Below, in pieces: positions 61,554 through 64,000 of a stretch of 64,000 nucleotides of DNA (within the stretch, counting starts at the first letter, position 1; each line of letters starts with the position of its first letter). The DNA comes from Gracilibacter sp. BRH_c7a. GTDB lineage: Bacteria; Bacillota; Desulfitobacteriia; Desulfitobacteriales; Syntrophobotulaceae. The stretch covers positions 81,103 to 145,102 of the forward strand of contig LOEZ01000040.1 in assembly GCA_001516055.1 (NCBI GenBank). Direction: 5' to 3'. Made by a program: the position numbers and the translations under genes. The notes under the pieces were generated by a model. That model was not told where the DNA came from and searched no databases. It worked only from the letters and a program-made list of their open reading frames with translations.

Positions 61554-62710
61554 GGGCAGCTCCTTTCCTCCGTGTGTATGGGAAGTGCCAGAGTGAAACA
61601 GGAACCTTCATCAACAACACTTTCTACCAGTATTTTGCCACTATGAGCATTGATAAGTTCTTTAGCAATGGAGAGACCCAGACCTGTACTCATTAAGTCT
61701 TTCGTTCTTTCACTATCGATGCGGTAGAAACGGTCAAAAATTTTATGGAGTTTATCTGCCTGAATACCCGGGCCGTTATCACGGATATCCAAGCAGATAA
61801 ATTCTTCTTTCTTATATAGCCTGGTTTCCAGTCGGAGGCTTGCAGGCGAACTGTATTTGACAGCATTGCCAATAATATTGCGGATTGCCTGATGAATCCT
61901 TTTCCTGTCAAGGAACACGCGATAGTCCTCTTCGGTTTCATCGGAGTATTGAAAGCTTAGGCCTTTTTCTTGAAGCTCAAAGTTGAATTCTGTCATGAGA
62001 TCAGCCATGAAAGCTCTAATCGGTAGACTTTCCATCTGAAATTCCAGCTGGTGCATATCTAGCTTGGAAAATAAGAAGAGATCATCAATCAGACGGTTGA
62101 TATAGACAGTGTTCTTACTAATGATCTGTAAGTATTGATTCATTTTCTCAGGAGAAGTAACTACACCGTCTTGAATAGCCTCGATATAACCTTGAATAGC
62201 AGCGATTGGAGTCTTTAAATCGTGTGAGATATTAGCAATCAGTGTTTTCCTGTTTTCTTCATACTCTTGCTTGAGAGTTTCATTTTCATGTAATTTCCCG
62301 GCCATATCATTGAAAGAATCTATTAAGAATCCGATTTCGTTGGACGTGGTATTGTCTAAGTTCACACTGTAATTGCCGTTGGCGATTTCTTTAACGCCAT
62401 CCTGAAGTTGAGTAATAGGCTTAAAAATCCTTTTTTCCAAGTGCGTTAGCCAGATCAAATGGACGACTTGGTTAACGATAAATAGGCCGAATAGAATCAT
62501 GAAGACCTTATTTGCTGGGAATTGAAACATGAGATAGATTAGTAAGATAATAACCAAAATAAAAACAGGGCGTAGAAATTTAAGAGATTTGTGAGATAAA
62601 TCAAAGTCCCGGTGCCGGTAATGACGCATCTGGTGCTTATACGAGTAAAAAAATTTATGAGATGATTCATACTTATGTTTAGCCGAGTCGCATTTTTTAT
62701 ATCTATCCAT
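61550..62710 (-). CDS. Sensor histidine kinase, EnvZ/PhoR type
   Basis: This 386-residue kinase has a basic N-terminal tail of ~45 residues rich in His/Lys/Tyr, two close membrane helices (~50-66 and ~70-90) with almost no extracellular loop, HAMP (~95-150), HisKA with phosphoacceptor HDLKTP, and HATPase with DNGPGI and STGLGLSI. With so little outside the membrane it probably senses a membrane or intracellular signal. It is paired with the overlapping response regulator gene. Confidence 0.93.
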   Translation of the reverse strand: MDRYKKCDSAKHKYESSHKFFYSYKHQMRHYRHRDFDLSHKSLKFLRPVFILVIILLIYLMFQFPANKVFMILFGLFIVNQVVHLIWLTHLEKRIFKPITQLQDGVKEIANGNYSVNLDNTTSNEIGFLIDSFNDMAGKLHENETLKQEYEENRKTLIANISHDLKTPIAAIQGYIEAIQDGVVTSPEKMNQYLQIISKNTVYINRLIDDLFLFSKLDMHQLEFQMESLPIRAFMADLMTEFNFELQEKGLSFQYSDETEEDYRVFLDRKRIHQAIRNIIGNAVKYSSPASLRLETRLYKKEEFICLDIRDNGPGIQADKLHKIFDRFYRIDSERTKDLMSTGLGLSIAKELINAHSGKILVESVVDEGSCFTLALPIHTEERSCP

Positions 62711-62777
62711 GATTCTCCTGCAACCTTTTTACTTCATTATAACTCAAAAGCGGGGGAGTTAAAACGTAACGGGAGAG

Positions 62778-62828
62778 AATGAAATAGTCATGGACAACCC
62801 TGATTATGGATGCCATGACTGTTTCATT
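62778..62828 (-). terminator. Hairpin after the His-rich protein gene
   Basis: Sixteen-base arms (AATGAAATAGTCATGG with its complement, one mismatch) and a 19-base loop. The T-run is poor, so it may be a weak terminator or a stable 3' end. Confidence 0.5.
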
Positions 62829-62900
62829 ATATTATTTTGTCAAGCGATGTTATAGCTTGGTGGTGGCATACTGGCAACGTTATTCATAACCATATACCGT

Positions 62901-63620
62901 TTAGTTATAGAGGAAGGTAATCTTGGCATTAAGGTTGAGAACGTGAATCTCTTGTTGATCATCAATCTGCTTCCCACTTAAGGTGACATCGATTGACTCT
63001 ATCTCATTGTTTTTATTGATTCGAGAAATTAGCTTAAGACTGGGATTTTCAAGCGCATGCAATTCTTTCATTAGAGAGTGTCCATGATGATGTGTGCGAT
63101 ATGTGCCCTCTTGTTCCTGCTCCTCACCGTATTCTTCCTTAAATTTGTGTGTAAGCATTTTTTGTAATTCTTTAGGCAACTGATCCATTTCTAAGGTCAT
63201 TAGGATAGTATTGTCCGGTTGTTCTGTAATCTCGGTTCTGTTCAGAAGATCAAATGCAAAAGTAAGGCCGGAAAAAATTCCCTTCAGACCGCTGTGGCCA
63301 TGTCCGCATTGTCCATTTCCGCAATGACGGAAATGGTAGAAATGAGGATGTTTTCCCTTATTGCGGTGACCGTGAGGATGAGAATTCCAAGGATGAGTAA
63401 ATTCTGTGCTGCTTTCATGTTTGAAGCTTTTACCTTCGTAGTCCAGTTTCGTCTTGATGTTGGCTTTAGTAAGACCAGTGCTTAAGTCCTTGGAAAATTC
63501 ATTGTTCATCTGGAATACAGTAGAAAGGTCCTTTACACACTCAACCTGGAGAGAACCGTTGAAAAGTTCCTTTTCCTTCATGGTTTTAGCGATGTCGTAC
63601 ATCAGTTTAATCTTATTCAT
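62901..63620 (-). CDS. His-rich protein of unknown function
   Basis: This 239-residue soluble protein has a strongly histidine-rich centre (~75-110: HPHGHRNKGKHPHFYHFRHCGNGQCGHGH, shown in parts) with two cysteines, and a second patch TYRTHHHGHS near residue 177. The flanking parts look like an alpha/beta fold and end in a VLNLNAKITFLYN strand. I do not recognise the family. The histidines suggest Ni, Zn or Cu binding, or buffering. GGAGG precedes the ATG. It is upstream of the two-component pair, 190 bases from the kinase. Confidence 0.6.
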   Translation of the reverse strand: MNKIKLMYDIAKTMKEKELFNGSLQVECVKDLSTVFQMNNEFSKDLSTGLTKANIKTKLDYEGKSFKHESSTEFTHPWNSHPHGHRNKGKHPHFYHFRHCGNGQCGHGHSGLKGIFSGLTFAFDLLNRTEITEQPDNTILMTLEMDQLPKELQKMLTHKFKEEYGEEQEQEGTYRTHHHGHSLMKELHALENPSLKLISRINKNNEIESIDVTLSGKQIDDQQEIHVLNLNAKITFLYN

Positions 63621-63862
63621 TTGAACAACCTCCTGTTTTGATTGATGATGTCATTTTAACCTGCAATATTAAACCTGTTATAATCAAATTCTAAAAAAAA
63701 TCTAAAATATATTATCTAATATTTGGAATTAATCCCCCTACCTAGGATTGTAGGGATAGACTGGCTTTGCTATCTTAAAAGCAATAAGTACTTTACTGTG
63801 TTGAAGAAAAGTCATAAGAGACTTTCAAACAAATCATAGTTGGAAAGAAGATGGAAATACAC

Positions 63863-64000
63863 ATGAGTGAACTAAAATCAAAATGGAAGACCTGCGCCGA
63901 GTTTCACGGTCATGAATGTCTGGGGCTGGCAATCGGCGTAAGACAATCGGTGCACGCAATGGAAGCCCTGGGGGTTATCCGAGCTGGAGACGAAGAACTG
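63863..64000 (+). CDS. FmdE family protein, start only
   Basis: Only the first 46 residues are in the window. WKTCAEFHGHECLGLAIGVRQ is the N-terminal metal-binding pattern of FmdE-type proteins, named for the formylmethanofuran dehydrogenase E subunit; in Clostridia these are usually stand-alone and often near molybdenum or iron-sulfur metabolism. The ATG with GGAA 9 bases upstream was chosen; an in-frame ATG four codons earlier has a ribosome site too close. The gene continues past the end of the window. Confidence 0.8.
   Translation, partial: MSELKSKWKTCAEFHGHECLGLAIGVRQSVHAMEALGVIRAGDEEL

Noticed and set aside
1..64000. CRISPR arrays, insertion sequences, prophage, tRNA and rRNA genes
   Set aside because: No regular spaced repeats, transposase or integrase frames, tRNA-like GGTTCGA arms or rRNA segments were seen on either strand by eye; a covariance search would be needed to exclude small RNAs.

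Overview
The window is low-GC, AT-rich DNA from an anaerobic, endospore-forming Clostridia-type Firmicute. A Peptococcaceae-like organism (Desulfitobacterium/Desulfosporosinus/Dehalobacter relatives) is my best guess, as an inference. Supporting signs are an SspH-type spore protein, an AgrB/AgrD pair, strong AGGAGG ribosome sites with several TTG/GTG starts, CooF/CooS-like proteins, a flavodiiron protein, FeoAB with a DtxR regulator, H+-type MotAB and many c-di-GMP and chemotaxis signalling proteins. No rRNA, tRNA, CRISPR array, transposase or prophage was seen. Most of the window looks like stable chromosome.

Layout. 0-6 kb: a membrane glycosyltransferase, two secreted rhodanese lipoproteins, a LysR regulator, a hemerythrin-like protein and sspH. 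6-21 kb: butyrate kinase, a large UPF0182 membrane protein, an MCP, phosphatidylserine decarboxylase, motAB, a universal stress protein, pyruvate carboxylase, a Rossmann-MCP fusion, plsC and two short unannotated peptides. 21-27.5 kb: a Glu/Gln-rich lipoprotein, a PAS histidine kinase, an agr-type quorum-sensing operon (two paralogous membrane proteins, agrB, agrD) and a GGDEF/HD-GYP protein.

27.5-34.5 kb is the most unusual part. A PrpR-type sigma-54 activator is followed by a near-perfect -24/-12 promoter and a five-gene operon: CooF-like ferredoxin, a short CO-dehydrogenase-like protein that keeps the B-cluster cysteines but has lost the D-cluster and nearly all C-cluster ligands, a double [4Fe-4S] protein, an unrecognised cysteine-containing protein and an FAD/NAD oxidoreductase. 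It resembles a cooS-cooF-oxidoreductase operon whose catalytic subunit can no longer be a CO dehydrogenase.

34.5-46 kb: a DUF1836 regulator, hemolysin III-like protein, ccdA-tlpA and a second TlpA lipoprotein, a flavodiiron protein, a Panacea-domain (DUF4065) protein, a split YeeE/YedE sulfur transporter, a YibE/F protein and a lipoprotein with Ig-like repeats. 46-52 kb: a diacid-sensor/PAS/GGDEF/HD-GYP protein and the three-gene glycerol-3-phosphate dehydrogenase-like cluster. 52-55.5 kb: a class II terpene cyclase-like protein with a DxDDT motif, in an apparent operon with an ABC exporter. 55.7-60.9 kb: an MBL-fold enzyme and the iron-uptake locus feoA, dtxR-feoA fusion, feoB and a Cys-rich partner, with a Fur box and two DtxR-like palindromes. 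60.9-64 kb: an OmpR/EnvZ-type pair, a His-rich protein and the start of an FmdE-type gene cut by the window end.
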